Positions 1 through 9,639 of a DNA stretch of 64,000 nucleotides are shown here, piece after piece. Below the pieces are notes generated by a model, which made no database searches, was not told where the DNA came from, and worked only from the letters and a program-made list of their open reading frames with translations. A program made the position numbers and the translations under genes. Numbering within the stretch: position 1 is the stretch's first letter; every line of letters starts with the position of its first letter. Origin of the DNA: Takakia lepidozioides (taxonomy: Eukaryota > Streptophyta > Takakiopsida > Takakiales > Takakiaceae); NCBI GenBank assembly GCA_030704615.1, contig CM060732.1:12586001-12650000 (forward strand), in the 5' to 3' direction.

Positions 1-528
1 GTTCTCCCTTTCGTCGGCTGATTTATAGCAGTCCGTCGCCCTACATCCGTCACTTGTTTTGACGACTGTCATCCATCCCTTTCTCAAAAAAATAATAAAT
101 TACCACTGGTGCATTTAAGCACCGACACCTAGTTAAAGTTTTTAATTAATTTTCCCTAGAGTGTCCATTAATATAACATATAATCTTTTTATTTTAATCC
201 TTCAGATCTGCTCCCTCCACCTGAACGGACCAGATCGAACCACGTGTTTTTCCTCCATCCATTGTCATCCAGAAATCCAGCCCGTAATCCATCCATCCAT
301 GGTTCCATCCGCTGATTTCATCCATTTTCTTTCTTCCTCATAATTTTCATTCATCTGTAACTTTCATCCATCCAAGGACATGACCAACTTAAGTTGGTAC
401 ATGACCAACTTACATTGATACATGAGCCGTTTTAAGTCCTCATGAATGTTGCTCCTCATCCATGTCATTCATCCGTTTGGGAAGTGGGGATCGCTACCCT
501 TGATCAACCAATATCCAGCGGTTCACAT
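1..528. other. No gene recognised; CATC-rich DNA
   Basis: No convincing coding region. The stretch is rich in CATCCATC tracts and holds a perfect 16-bp palindrome, ACCAACTTAAGTTGGT, at 383-398, followed by a partial direct copy of its left half (TGACCAACTT near 411). Nothing else is seen. Confidence 0.5.
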
Positions 529-1410
529 TTATCCTTGTTTTCCCATTAGCTCCCTTTCCCGTGCTATGTTGAGGTCAGGGAGAGGTTCCCATGTTTGAAG
601 TAGCGAGTTGTAGCGTTTGATTGCTTTGAGAGTCGTCTATTGGTGATACTTCCAGTACAAATAGACATATTTGCCCACATTTGCTGAGTCAAAAAGACAT
701 CGATCTTGAATCATTCTTGGCGTTGAAGACTATTCGTTGAGTTCTAAATCATACCTCCATACCATGTAGCCTCTAGGGTATTGTCCGCAAACCAAAAGCT
801 GAGTTCCTATAACTGCCGACTCCTTGTCAGAAACTTCAAAGGTATAATCCACAGGGCAGCCTGGCAGACAACGCCAACGCGTACTAACGGAATCGAACGC
901 CCACCACTTTCGTGCACTTATGAGAGGTTGTACATTGTGTGCAGGACCAGCCAACATGTAAACTCATTCCTCCTAGATTTCTACCCATTTGCGAGTCTCA
1001 AGGACGTCGTTGCGGCCTTTGTCATCAACCACCGCTAGCACATTCTGCCATTTCTTACAACCACCTTTCAACGGTAAATAATAAGAGCGAGGCACCCGTG
1101 CAACGCATTCTAGTGTCACATGGTCTGTCAATCCCGGAATCAAGGAGTTGTCCTTTGACTGGTCCTCCGGCTCTGCCATTGCTAGAATTCCAGAGAGTGG
1201 TTGAGATGCGCCAAAGGTGGATGACGTAGCCAGGCACCTTTGCCAACCAGTTGGTATGAGAAGGGGGAGGACAACAGATTGTGTGATCAGAGAGGAAGGC
1301 AGACACACTCCAAATAACAAGAAACCAATCACAGAAAGAAAACCAGGCACATTCAATTGAACAGTAACAAATTTGGCCACAGCCACAGCCTCTTCAGCCA
1401 TAGCTTCCAA
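529..1410 (-). pseudogene. F-box/kelch-repeat protein pseudogene
   Basis: Reading the minus strand from 1410, about 88 poorly recognisable residues precede an F-box-like segment (about 1146-1033, SLIPGLTDHVTLECVARV...CKKWQNVL). Kelch-type sequence follows in the same frame: ARKWWAFDSVSTRWRCLPG, then STPRMIQDRCLFDSANVG, then RYNSLLQTWEPLPDLNIARE. The single frame is interrupted by stops at 973-975 (TAG), 964-966 (TGA), 730-732 (TAG), 637-639 (TAG) and 529-531 (TAA). The 964 and 730 stops fall where kelch proteins usually have Trp, consistent with TGG to TGA or TAG transitions. F-box/kelch proteins are substrate receptors of SCF ubiquitin ligases; this copy cannot make one. No intron is visible within the homologous part, so it could be a processed copy or one large exon. 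Confidence 0.8.
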
Positions 1411-1729
1411 GATAGATTATAGATTATGAATTATAATTTGCGGCCAAATAACAAAGCTACATACATACAAATTCCGAAAACAATCTCTCAGCTCAGAAGC
1501 AACTTGTAATTCACATTGCTACATATTTGAGTTACATAACCCAAGGTAGAATTGGACCCCATCCCGATAAGGGAAGTTGCCCGTCAACTATGGATTGGCC
1601 TGCAACATGCCATCTTAGCGATCTTCCATTGCTGCCAGAGCTTCATTGATGCCTTCCAATGCATCCGCAGACAAGGTGAAGACTGCATCCTTGCCTTTGA
1701 CTTGATATGTCGCTGGAGGCATAGCAAAT
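1411..1729. other. Spacer without a recognised gene
   Basis: No supported gene. On the minus strand about 1615-1780 there is a short stretch with coding flavour (AMPPATYQVKGKDAVFTLSA...) inside a longer open frame that otherwise lies antisense to the coiled-coil ORF. It is too short to assign. Confidence 0.3.
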
Positions 1730-2290
1730 TTGATAGCCCTCACCAAATGCGAATACAGAAATGCAGCCGGCCTCGAGCAGGACCAGTTGCATGAAGCACA
1801 TAAGCAACAGCTATACCAAATGCAGGTGAAGCATGAGGGCAAGTTGCAAGAAGTAAATGCACTACATACGGAGTTGCAGGCAGTACATGAGAGGATGACC
1901 ATACAATGTGCTACACTCACAACTACTCTTGAGCAAACTGCATTAGAAGTTAACAGACAAGGGGAGAGATGTATGAAGGCAGAGGCAGAGATAATCAAGC
2001 AGGCGAAACTCATTGTTGATATGAAGAATACAATCTGTCGCAATGAGAATACTTTCAAGCAATACAGACAGGTTGAGGCTGACCAAGAGAGGTACATCCT
2101 GGAGTTGCAACAAACAGTTATGGTCAATAGAAATGAATTCTCTGTGGCTAACAAGGCTTGGAAGGAAGCCAATAACCTGGCTGCTGCCTATGCGAGTTTG
2201 GTTGAACCTCATGCGAAGCGTATGGAGGCTTTACAGCAGCAGTTAGATGTGTACAGGCTCACCGAGGAGCAGACTCCCAGGGGTTGTTAG
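1730..2290 (+). CDS. Hypothetical coiled-coil protein (fragment)
   Basis: An open frame of 186 codons rich in Gln, Glu, Lys and Leu with heptad-like spacing (ELQAVHERMTIQCATLTTTL, KAWKEANNLAAAYASLVEP), so a long alpha-helical coiled coil is likely. I recognise no family. There is no clear promoter or conserved start, and the first Met follows sequence with little coding character, so this may be the last exon of a larger gene. Its TAG stop (2288-2290) lies only 4 bp before the target-site duplication of element A, so the transposon sits in the immediate 3' flank. It could also be part of a retroelement. No function is claimed. Confidence 0.4.
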   Translation: MIALTKCEYRNAAGLEQDQLHEAHKQQLYQMQVKHEGKLQEVNALHTELQAVHERMTIQCATLTTTLEQTALEVNRQGERCMKAEAEIIKQAKLIVDMKNTICRNENTFKQYRQVEADQERYILELQQTVMVNRNEFSVANKAWKEANNLAAAYASLVEPHAKRMEALQQQLDVYRLTEEQTPRGC

Positions 2291-2294
2291 AAGG

Positions 2295-2303
2295 CTGCTT
2301 GGG
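2295..2303 (+). repeat. Left target-site duplication of element A
   Basis: CTGCTTGGG, identical to 4940-4948. Together they fix the element ends at 2304 and 4939. Confidence 0.8.
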
Positions 2304-2326
2304 GGGGCTGCTATTTCATGAGCGGC

Positions 2327-4149
2327 AAATTGGGCTGCCATCCGAAGGGTGTACGGGCAAGACCCCAATGTTCCCATGGAAGGCAAGGAGAGATCTTGTG
2401 GGTTCCATTTTCTGCAGAGCCTTTCGCAGTACACAACCAGGCTCGTGGCGCCAGATTTCAGAGAGGAGCACCGTTCCATATGCCTTGCGTGGAAGCGCGC
2501 TCCCACCTTGGATGATGCAGAGACACAGTTTGCATGTATACGGGCTTGGTGGACATCGTCAGGTGCTATAAGGAAATCAGACGAGGGAGCAATGGTCAGT
2601 TGGCTAGCATGGTGGCATTATCGTTTCCTCCAGTTCGGCGACTATATGCGGGAGGTGAGTTGCACGAATTCGCGTCCCGTTGAATATTATTCTTGGCCAT
2701 ATTTGTAACTTGCTTGTAACCTCAACATGTGCTTGTGCAGGAAATGTGTCTCGACTCCGACACCGACATGCCCACGACAAACATGGCCGAATCAGTGCAC
2801 TCTTCCTGGCGTGCCTCCTCTGCGGCGCATCTGGTGGACATCCTCACTGCCACAACGGAGGACATTGTGAGGTCAATTATGCAGCAATGCAGGTACAACG
2901 AGTTCTTGAAAGGGAAACAGTGGGGCTTGGGGCCGGACAGGCAAGAAATGCTGATGCGGACTGCCTCTAGATTGAAGAATCCTCGGAAGTGGGCGGCGGC
3001 CTTGCGAGAGGGCCTTCGGGACACGCCATTGCTGCGAAGAAGCCAACATTTGGAAGGAGATGTTCATACCCGTCCAGTGAGACGAAGACTTGACGAGGCA
3101 CCTGGCGGAGAAGAGGATTCATGGCGAGCTGACAAGAATATTCGCACGCTCCCTCGTGGTCCGGTGATGTTGCCCGAGGAGGTCTCATCGAGCACCGCAA
3201 GTCCTGCACGTTCAAGATCGCCATCTCCTTTGAGCATAGGGCGCGTGCCCCGGCAACATAACGAGCCATCTGTAGTAAAGCAGTACAACATTCCCATTGT
3301 GGAGACAAGAGTGTCGGAGTCACAGTGGAGAATTGCGAGGACATTGTCGGCATTTCGAGGGAAGTGCTGCGCCATCCGGGTGGATACGAGAGCACGCTAT
3401 GGTGAGATGAACCCACACGGTGCTGTACCTACACCTTGTTTCAGCGGCAGATTTTTGACTCCCACATTTGCTCACGCCACAACGCAGACATTTTGGTTCT
3501 GTAGGCACGACATAATGACCTGTGTATTTGGCAAGCCCAAGTACGGGATTCAGGGAATGCCGGAGCCTCCGGGCGTCTGGCCTGTTGCACCGGGTTGCAG
3601 CCTCTCTCAGAATGAGGCGGATGCTCTATCTGCAGCAGGATTTCGAATGGTGCAACGCACAGACATCCGGCCCACGCATTTCCGGTTCCTCAGACCCAGT
3701 CATTACAGACTGCTCGGTCCAGTAGAGACGGATTGGACAATTTTGCACATCCCACAATGCAATTCGGAAGAGTGAAGAGACGACACCCTCCCAACAAGTT
3801 GAATGAGACTCGGATTGCCAATGCTCTTGGGATGGCTTGCACTATTCAGAGCTCCGTGGACGTACCCCCACCCGGCCTTGGGCGTGTGTATCGGATGGCA
3901 ACGGCCGGCTCGGCTGTACGCGACGATGTATACACAATTACGATTGGAGTGGAGCCGACTTGCAATTGTACGGACTTCTCGTTGATGGAAGCAAAGAAGG
4001 GTTCGAAGTATTATCCGTGCAAGCATCTGTATTACATTTACCTGAAGAGGTTGAGGATGAACGTGACTATTGATGACTTTATTCATGCACCGGCGTTGAG
4101 CGTGAACGAGCTGCACAAACTCCTCCTTAGGGATTCCAGAAATCATTGA
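2327..4149 (+). pseudogene. MULE-type transposase A, 5'-truncated (DDE C-part and SWIM finger)
   Basis: Coding similarity starts immediately inside the left terminal repeat with NWAA...RRVYGQDPNVPMEGKE, just after where the second catalytic Asp lies in copy D, so both catalytic Asps are absent. The MULE CGFHFLQSL motif is present. A short GT-AG intron (2655-2740) separates this exon from the one carrying the third acidic residue in TTNMAESVHSSW. Then come a basic/Ser-Pro linker, a conserved block with FWFCRHDIMTCVFGKPKYG, and a SWIM zinc finger CxC...CxH (Cys 3961 and 3967, Cys 4018, His 4024). The frame shifts between about 3690 and 3760. It ends at a TGA after DSRNH. It would be inactive as a transposase but could still bind zinc and DNA if expressed. 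Confidence 0.85.
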
Positions 4150-4305
4150 TGGGGCAAAGGGAATCCTCCATATGGATATTTTCAATTGCATTTTGCTGTA
4201 TCAGACTTTTTTTTGCAGTGTAATGAAATGCACCCCAAAACTCCTGGAATGAGGCAATATTCCATTCAAACTGAGATCCAACAGAAGCAGTTGTGGGGCC
4301 ATTTC

Positions 4306-4610
4306 TGGAAAAATGGCGCCGAATTTCTCTTTTTGGGGCCGAAAACTGGCTAAGTCCCAACATGCACTGGTACCTGTGTCTGGGAAAATGGCGCCGAATT
4401 TCTCTTTTTTGGGCCGAAAATTGGCTAAGTCCCAACATGCACTGGTACCGTGTCTGGAAAAATGGCGCCGAATTTCTCTTTTTTGGGCCGAAAATTGGCT
4501 AAGTCCCAACATGCACTGGTACAGTGTCTGGAAAAATGGCGCCGAATTTCCCTATTTTGCGCCGAAAACTGGCCAAGTCCGAACATGCACTGGAAAAATG
4601 GCGCCGAATT
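4306..4610 (+). repeat. Subterminal tandem repeat of element A
   Basis: Four to five copies of a unit of about 70-75 bp. Each contains AAAATGGCGCCGAATTTC, then a GGCCGAAAA segment and CTAAGTCCCAACATGCACTGG. The same units occur inverted at the left end of element F (16430-16620), showing that A and F are one family. Confidence 0.85.
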
Positions 4611-4939
4611 ACCTGTCATGAGGGGATCTATAGCCGCGGGATTCGGCACCATTTTTCGCCAGAGAGACCTATTACCGCGAAATTCGGCGCCATATTTGCA
4701 CATGTCGCTGGGAATTGGCATGAGCGGAAGACGAAATATCATGAGCACAACTGTCAAAACGGCAATTTTCCCTTCAAGGGGCCGAATAATATATTTGTTT
4801 TTCCTGACACATTGCATTAAATTATTGTTTTTTATTGTTTTTTATTTTCGAAATTTGTACTTCTGCTCATGAAAACCGATTGTCTTACTACTCCGCTCAT
4901 GCCGCTCATGCCGCTCATGCTCATGAAATAGCAAACCTC
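4600..4939 (-). repeat. Right terminal repeat region of element A
   Basis: Contains further GGCGCC half sites, an AT-rich segment and three CCGCTCATG units just inside the terminus. The last 80 bp are nearly identical, in inverted orientation, to 15959-16040 at the left end of element F. Confidence 0.75.
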
Positions 4940-4948
4940 CTGCTTGGG
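4940..4948 (+). repeat. Right target-site duplication of element A
   Basis: CTGCTTGGG, identical to 2295-2303. Confidence 0.8.
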
Positions 4949-5049
4949 ACTTAGACACTTTTACGGGATCTGTGGGATACCCTTAATTTTTACACAGACT
5001 GAGACCAATAGGAGCCTTAGGGGTGACAACAACAGGCTTTAGGAGGGGA

Positions 5050-5310
5050 GATACACAGCCCAACACAGTCCAACACAGCCAATACAGTCAGTCACAGCCG
5101 ACACAGCCCGTCACAGTCCGACACAGCCGACACAGCCCAAACAGCCCGTCACAGTCCGACACAGCCCGTCACAGTCCAACACAGCCCGACACAGCCCGTC
5201 ACAGCTCGACACATCCGCCACAGCTTCGCACAGCCCTACACAGCCCGACACAGCCAGTCACAGTCCGCCACAGCCTTACACAGTCAGTCACAGCTTCGCA
5301 CAGCTGGGAA
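5050..5310 (+). repeat. CACAG minisatellite
   Basis: About 250 bp of variable pentamer-based tandem repeat built from CACAGCCCGA and CACAGTCCGT-like units. One frame is open across it (HSPTQPDTARHS...), but this is explained by the repeat and is not taken as a gene. Confidence 0.8.
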
Positions 5311-5868
5311 ACACTTATCAATGGCAGGGAACGACTGTGAGGGAACGACATCTGCAAAAGGAACGTGTACTACAGGGATGACGGTTAGTTAGGAAAGCGG
5401 TTAGAATAGCTTGTAGGGGGATAAAGTCAAGAACAGGGACTTCTGGGGGATCACTTCTGGAAGGACTTCTGGGGGGGGGTCACTACTTCTGGGAGGACTT
5501 CTGGCATCACTGGGGGGAAATGAAGTGGGAGCACATCTCTGAGTAAAAAGGAGGGAGAGCACGGAGTAGGAGGAGAACGATCTGTTGATGCTTGATGAAT
5601 GCAAGCAGTAGAATTGTAATGTAGAGCAGATTAGAGACTCCATGGCTTCAGCCTGATACTTGATAGATATTAATCTGATACATACTTCATACTCACACTG
5701 TGTAGAGATATCTGAGTGAAGCTGTGGAATGAATGGATGAGTTGATGGAATCCGATAAATTGCTGAAGCAATCTGATACTTAAATACCAACAGTAAGGTA
5801 ACTAGCTAACATGAATACGGGAAGGAATACAAATAGGAAACACCCCCATGATACACTAGCTGTAGGTC
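5311..5868. other. Upstream region of Ty3 element 1, possible LTR or leader
   Basis: No gene seen. It contains GGGGGATCACTTCTGGAAGG-like direct repeats (5440-5520) and lies directly before the first Ty3 ORF, so it should hold the LTR or leader. I find no clear primer binding site or TG...CA boundaries. Confidence 0.3.
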
Positions 5869-6564
5869 ATGACTGATTGTTCTGAGCGGGCTGAGTGCTT
5901 AGAGATTTCCAACTCTTCTATCTTGGAGTTCCCACCTCGGATAGCGAAGGGATGGGTGAGTAAAAGCCGCGCGACATTTGGCGACCATACTGGGGAACTG
6001 GGTCATGAACAACCAGATGTGACAGGCATCTGGTGGGATCATGGTGGATGGAGAATTAAAGAATTTGATGTGAATCAAATTCCCTGTGAAACTGAGAAGG
6101 AAAGATTGTCCAAACGATTCTTTCAGAGGTTCTTGGAATTGCCAGACGGTTGTAAAGAAAACATTCTTAAGAGAGTGCATGATGCTGACCCTGAGTGGGG
6201 TCTGGAGAAAGGAGTGATAAAGATTTATCAGGTGGCCTGTAGAGGAAGAGCACGTTGGTTACCAACACTGGTTTATGTGATAGCATTGCTATCCATTAAG
6301 CGAGTAGAGTTTGAAGGCTGGGAGGAAAGAAAGGTGAATGTTTATACTCATATGCATGAAGAGCTTGTACTGGTAAAGAATTGGATTCCAAAGGATATTT
6401 TGTGGATCAAACTCACACCAAGAACAGCTTTCCAGACTTGTTTGCCATATGGTTATATGGTAACGGAGACTTCTAGTATAGCCAAGGGTGCATTGAAGCT
6501 TGAAAGAAACCCAGGCATATACGAGAGATATTACAGAAGAGAGTTTTGGTTATTGCCACATTAA
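5869..6564 (+). CDS. Ty3-associated leading ORF, unknown function
   Basis: 231 codons starting with MTDCSERAEC and ending with REFWLLPH. It includes WDHGGWRIKEFDVNQIPCE and PRTAFQTCLPYGYMVTE. I do not recognise a domain. It sits immediately upstream of, and in the same orientation as, the gag ORFs with a 20-bp gap, so it is probably the N-terminal portion of the element's gag region or an extra element-borne ORF. It is open along its whole length, unlike the pol part. Host origin is possible but less likely given the spacing. Confidence 0.5.
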   Translation: MTDCSERAECLEISNSSILEFPPRIAKGWVSKSRATFGDHTGELGHEQPDVTGIWWDHGGWRIKEFDVNQIPCETEKERLSKRFFQRFLELPDGCKENILKRVHDADPEWGLEKGVIKIYQVACRGRARWLPTLVYVIALLSIKRVEFEGWEERKVNVYTHMHEELVLVKNWIPKDILWIKLTPRTAFQTCLPYGYMVTETSSIAKGALKLERNPGIYERYYRREFWLLPH

Positions 6565-6584
6565 AAGAATGAAAGACATGGGAC

Positions 6585-7001
6585 ATGAGTGATGAAAGAG
6601 AAGCTAGACGGCAGAGACATTCAGCAAAAAGAGAAAGCTATCTGAAAGCTAATTATCCATATCTTTGGGAGAGAGGAATAGACATAGGGGAATCATCTGG
6701 ACCTCTCACACCATTAAGATCAGAGAGTACATCACCCATACCAGAAGAACTAGAGTTGGATGCCACTCCTTCTTTTTCTTTGCAAGAAAGATTAAGGGAA
6801 TTGGTACGGGAAGAAGATCAACCACGAGGTGAACGATCTGAGGTACATCCCTGGATAAAAGATTTGACAGAAATCTTTGATAAGAGTTGGCATGGAACAC
6901 CAAAAGCAGGAACTCCAGTTTCTGAAACGGAAGGTGAAGAAGGAGGAGAGGATGTGGCAGAGCCAATGGAGAGTTCAGACTCTCCAACACCATTTACATG
7001 A
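6585..7001 (+). CDS. Ty3-associated acidic ORF
   Basis: 138 codons, starting MSDEREARRQRHSAKR. It is basic at the N-terminus and then Ser/Pro/Glu rich (PLTPLRSESTSPIPEELELD), probably disordered. The stop overlaps the next ATG in an ATGA arrangement (6998-7001), typical of frame changes within one gag polyprotein or of coupled ORFs. No known domain; function not assigned. Confidence 0.45.
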   Translation: MSDEREARRQRHSAKRESYLKANYPYLWERGIDIGESSGPLTPLRSESTSPIPEELELDATPSFSLQERLRELVREEDQPRGERSEVHPWIKDLTEIFDKSWHGTPKAGTPVSETEGEEGGEDVAEPMESSDSPTPFT

Positions 7002-7480
7002 GTGAAGAAGAAACCCAAGGGCAGAACTTCGAGGATGAAAACAGAGGGAAGAAATTGGAAGAGGAAGAGTATGAAGAAGTAGACCCAACAGCTGAGGTTG
7101 AGACTACAACCAGGACATCCCAACCCGTTGGACCTGGATCAAGTGGAGCACTTGGACCACAGGCCAACGAAGGTGTCGGCTCAGGAGGATCAGGCGGGCT
7201 GCCTGGATCTGGCTCTGGGGGGACAGGGAGTGTGGGAAGTAGTGCAACTGGAGCTGGGAATACTGTGAATATCGTGGGGCCGGTAGCAGGGAGTGCTCAA
7301 GGGCCACCACTTGGTGGAAGATCCACCACAACTACAACAGGTCCTAAAGGACCAGCACCAGCAAGGGTGCCAGCACCTGTCAGTGGGCAGAAGGTAGGGC
7401 CACAGATGGCGTTACAACCAACACGGGCAAAACCACATTTTCCAATATATTCAGGAAAGGGGATCCCGATGTACACATAA
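6998..7480 (+). CDS. Ty3 gag N-terminal, Gly/Ser/Thr-rich ORF
   Basis: 160 codons: acidic start (MSEEETQGQNFEDENRGKKL), then a long Gly/Ser and Pro/Thr low-complexity stretch, ending KPHFPIYSGKGIPMYT. The capsid continues in another frame (DPDVHISQFEHM just before 7495). A frameshift at about 7455-7462, in the GGGG run, therefore separates this ORF from the gag core that follows. Probably the N-terminal gag spacer. Confidence 0.55.
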   Translation: MSEEETQGQNFEDENRGKKLEEEEYEEVDPTAEVETTTRTSQPVGPGSSGALGPQANEGVGSGGSGGLPGSGSGGTGSVGSSATGAGNTVNIVGPVAGSAQGPPLGGRSTTTTTGPKGPAPARVPAPVSGQKVGPQMALQPTRAKPHFPIYSGKGIPMYT

Positions 7481-7494
7481 GCCAATTCGAGCAC

Positions 7495-9585
7495 ATGTGT
7501 ATAGTGAACAATGAGAATGGCGATGATGCCAAAATAAGATTGTTTCCTTGTTCACTTATCAAGAAAGCAAGTGAATGGTATGCAAGATTCCCTGATAATC
7601 ATTTCCTAACCTGGAATGGCTTGAATACAACATTCCGAAATAGGTTCAGGACAAGTAAAACTAAGGATGAAGTGTATGGAAGTTTACAACAGTTAAAGCA
7701 AAAGAAGCATGAAACTGTTGAGGAGTATATGGGAAAGATGGAATTGATGATGAAAAAGGTGGCAGGTTTACAGAAGACTTGGTTTGTGAGTGGACTAAGA
7801 CTAGAGTTGCAGAAGAAAGTGGATATGTTACCCCATAATACAGTGGAGGAAGCATTTGAAACTGCAAACAGATTTGAGCAATTGGGAATGCTCAGGAGAG
7901 AGAAAAGGGATGATGAGGACTCTGAGGATGAGTCAGATGAAGAAAAAGAGCAAGAACTAAAAAGGAAGAGTAAGAGAAAGGAGAAGTTGAAGAGGGATAA
8001 CTATGAGAAAAGATTAGAAGAAATCTTGAAGAAGTATGCCACAGAGGCTGCAACACATTGGAGGAAGGGTGTTTGGTGTGCAAAGTGCCAGAATGAAGGC
8101 CATACCACAGCTGAATGCCACATGAAGGAGAAACAATGTACTATCTGTAAAATGGATAACCATTCTACTGAGAATTGTTACTACAACAGAAGGACAGCTG
8201 CAAGAGAACCTAGGCAAGTAAGGGTGCATCAAGTGCAGCCCCAGCCAAGAAGAAACAGTGATCAGGACCACTATGGTAGGCCTGGTGGTTATAACAATGG
8301 CATGGAAGGGAGAGGTAATTCAAGAGGGAATTACCAAGGAGATTCCAGAGGCAACTATCAGGGTAATTCAAGGGGGAATTACCAGCCAGGGAATCAGGAT
8401 TACAGAAATAATCCAAGAGCAGACCAAGGGCGAGGACCCAATGGTGAAGAACTGTGTTACTATTGTAATCAGCCAGGACATCGCAAGGCAGCCTGTTCAT
8501 TCTGGATTAGACACCAGAATGAGATGAAAGTTCTTGTGAATGAGGGCCCAGTGGTGGCAGCTCACATGGTTAGGCCATGTGTTGTACCAGAAGTAAGTAC
8601 AATGATAGTAACAAGAAGCAAAGCCAAACTAATACCTCCAGTAGTTGAGGAAGATGATGATAATGAAGGTGGCAGTGATATGCCTGAAGATGATGAGGCT
8701 TGGAGAGATGAGAAGGAACTGCACAAGGAAGTGACAGATACCATAAGGGAAATGCAGAAGCGTACTGATATTCCTGTGGCAGATTCCTCTGATTCTGATG
8801 GAGAAGAAGAAGTGAGTGAGGATGAAAGGAAGAAAGAAGTTGCAGACATGCAAAGTAATGAAGGGACTTTGGCTGAAGTAATATGCCAGACCAAAGCAGA
8901 GATTACCATTGGACAGCTATTGGCTGTAGCACCTTATTGTAGACACAGGCTGTATCAAGCAATCAATCGAATTGCCCAGGAGACAGGAAACACAGACCTG
9001 AACAGCAAGGTGACCAGTTATAATGTGAAGCCGGAAGGGCGAGAAACAGTCATGGGCTTTGATGATTCTATGCCAGTAATCCAATTGAGAATTGGAAGCA
9101 CAGAACTAACTGATGTACTGATAGATGGAGGCTCTGGAGTAAATATCATGACAGACCAATTAAGAAAGAAGCTTGGTCTAAGTAACATGAAACCAGCCCC
9201 ATTTACAGTAACAATGGCAGATCAAAGAAGTGTACAGCCATTGGGATTGATAAGAGGAGTTAAGATACAGATACAGAAGATGATCTTTATGATCACAGTA
9301 ACTGTGTTGAAGATGGATGAAGTCATGGAGGCTTACTCCTTATTATTGGGATGTCTATGGCTGAAACAGGCCAGGGTATTCCATGACTGGAATTCTCAGT
9401 TACTAACCGTGCATAATGGGATACAAATTACCACAAAGAAATCTAGTAGATTACCTGCTACGAGAAGTCCTCGCCAGTCAGAGAGTATGATTGGAGAGGA
9501 GGACTGGATGTGGAGCAGGAAGCTACCCTGTTCGCTGCACACCCAGAGTGGGAGCAGGTTGCAGAGATGCGGCTGGAAGGCCTAA
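7495..9585 (+). CDS. Ty3 gag-protease polyprotein segment
   Basis: 696 codons. The N-terminal part is the retrotransposon gag core (ASEWYARFPDNHFLTWNGL). A Lys/Glu-rich helix follows, then zinc knuckles CAKCQNEGHTTAEC and CTICKMDNHSTENC, an RGNYQG-type Gly/Arg/Asn repeat, a third knuckle CYYCNQPGHRKAAC, an acidic linker, and an aspartic protease with the active site written IDGGSGVNIM (about 9118-9150). DGGS in place of DTG/DSG also occurs in plant Ty3 copies. The protease C-terminal segment SLLLGCLWL is present. The frame is lost after about 9490 and the RT continues in other frames. Role: capsid formation, RNA packaging and polyprotein processing. Confidence 0.9.
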   Translation: MCIVNNENGDDAKIRLFPCSLIKKASEWYARFPDNHFLTWNGLNTTFRNRFRTSKTKDEVYGSLQQLKQKKHETVEEYMGKMELMMKKVAGLQKTWFVSGLRLELQKKVDMLPHNTVEEAFETANRFEQLGMLRREKRDDEDSEDESDEEKEQELKRKSKRKEKLKRDNYEKRLEEILKKYATEAATHWRKGVWCAKCQNEGHTTAECHMKEKQCTICKMDNHSTENCYYNRRTAAREPRQVRVHQVQPQPRRNSDQDHYGRPGGYNNGMEGRGNSRGNYQGDSRGNYQGNSRGNYQPGNQDYRNNPRADQGRGPNGEELCYYCNQPGHRKAACSFWIRHQNEMKVLVNEGPVVAAHMVRPCVVPEVSTMIVTRSKAKLIPPVVEEDDDNEGGSDMPEDDEAWRDEKELHKEVTDTIREMQKRTDIPVADSSDSDGEEEVSEDERKKEVADMQSNEGTLAEVICQTKAEITIGQLLAVAPYCRHRLYQAINRIAQETGNTDLNSKVTSYNVKPEGRETVMGFDDSMPVIQLRIGSTELTDVLIDGGSGVNIMTDQLRKKLGLSNMKPAPFTVTMADQRSVQPLGLIRGVKIQIQKMIFMITVTVLKMDEVMEAYSLLLGCLWLKQARVFHDWNSQLLTVHNGIQITTKKSSRLPATRSPRQSESMIGEEDWMWSRKLPCSLHTQSGSRLQRCGWKA

Positions 9586-9639
9586 GTTGTTTAAGAGGTA
9601 TCTGCTGTGGTGTAGTGTCAGAAAAACACCAATTGAAGA

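Larger units (their letters stand above)
2304..4939 (+). mobile_element. Element A: deleted Mutator-like transposon with intact ends
   Basis: Left end GGGGCTGCTATTTCATGAGC (2304-2323). The right end, read on the minus strand from 4939, is GAGGTTTGCTATTTCATGAG, followed inward by reiterated CATGAGCGG. The element is flanked by a perfect 9-bp duplication CTGCTTGGG (2295-2303 and 4940-4948), the usual target-site size for Mutator-like elements. The left terminal repeat is joined directly to the middle of the transposase DDE domain, so the 5' half of the transposase, the ParB-methyltransferase arm and the central array are all missing. About 2.64 kb long and non-autonomous. The right subterminal zone carries tandem GGCGCC-containing units. 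Confidence 0.85.

Noticed and set aside
4127-4817. Open frames with MLGLSQFSAQKREIRRHF repeats
   Set aside because: Produced by the subterminal tandem units of element A; the same units at 16.4-16.6 kb read in the opposite strand.
5023-5340. ORF HSPTQPDTARHSP resembling a proline/serine repeat protein
   Set aside because: It follows the CACAG minisatellite exactly and lacks flanking coding sequence.
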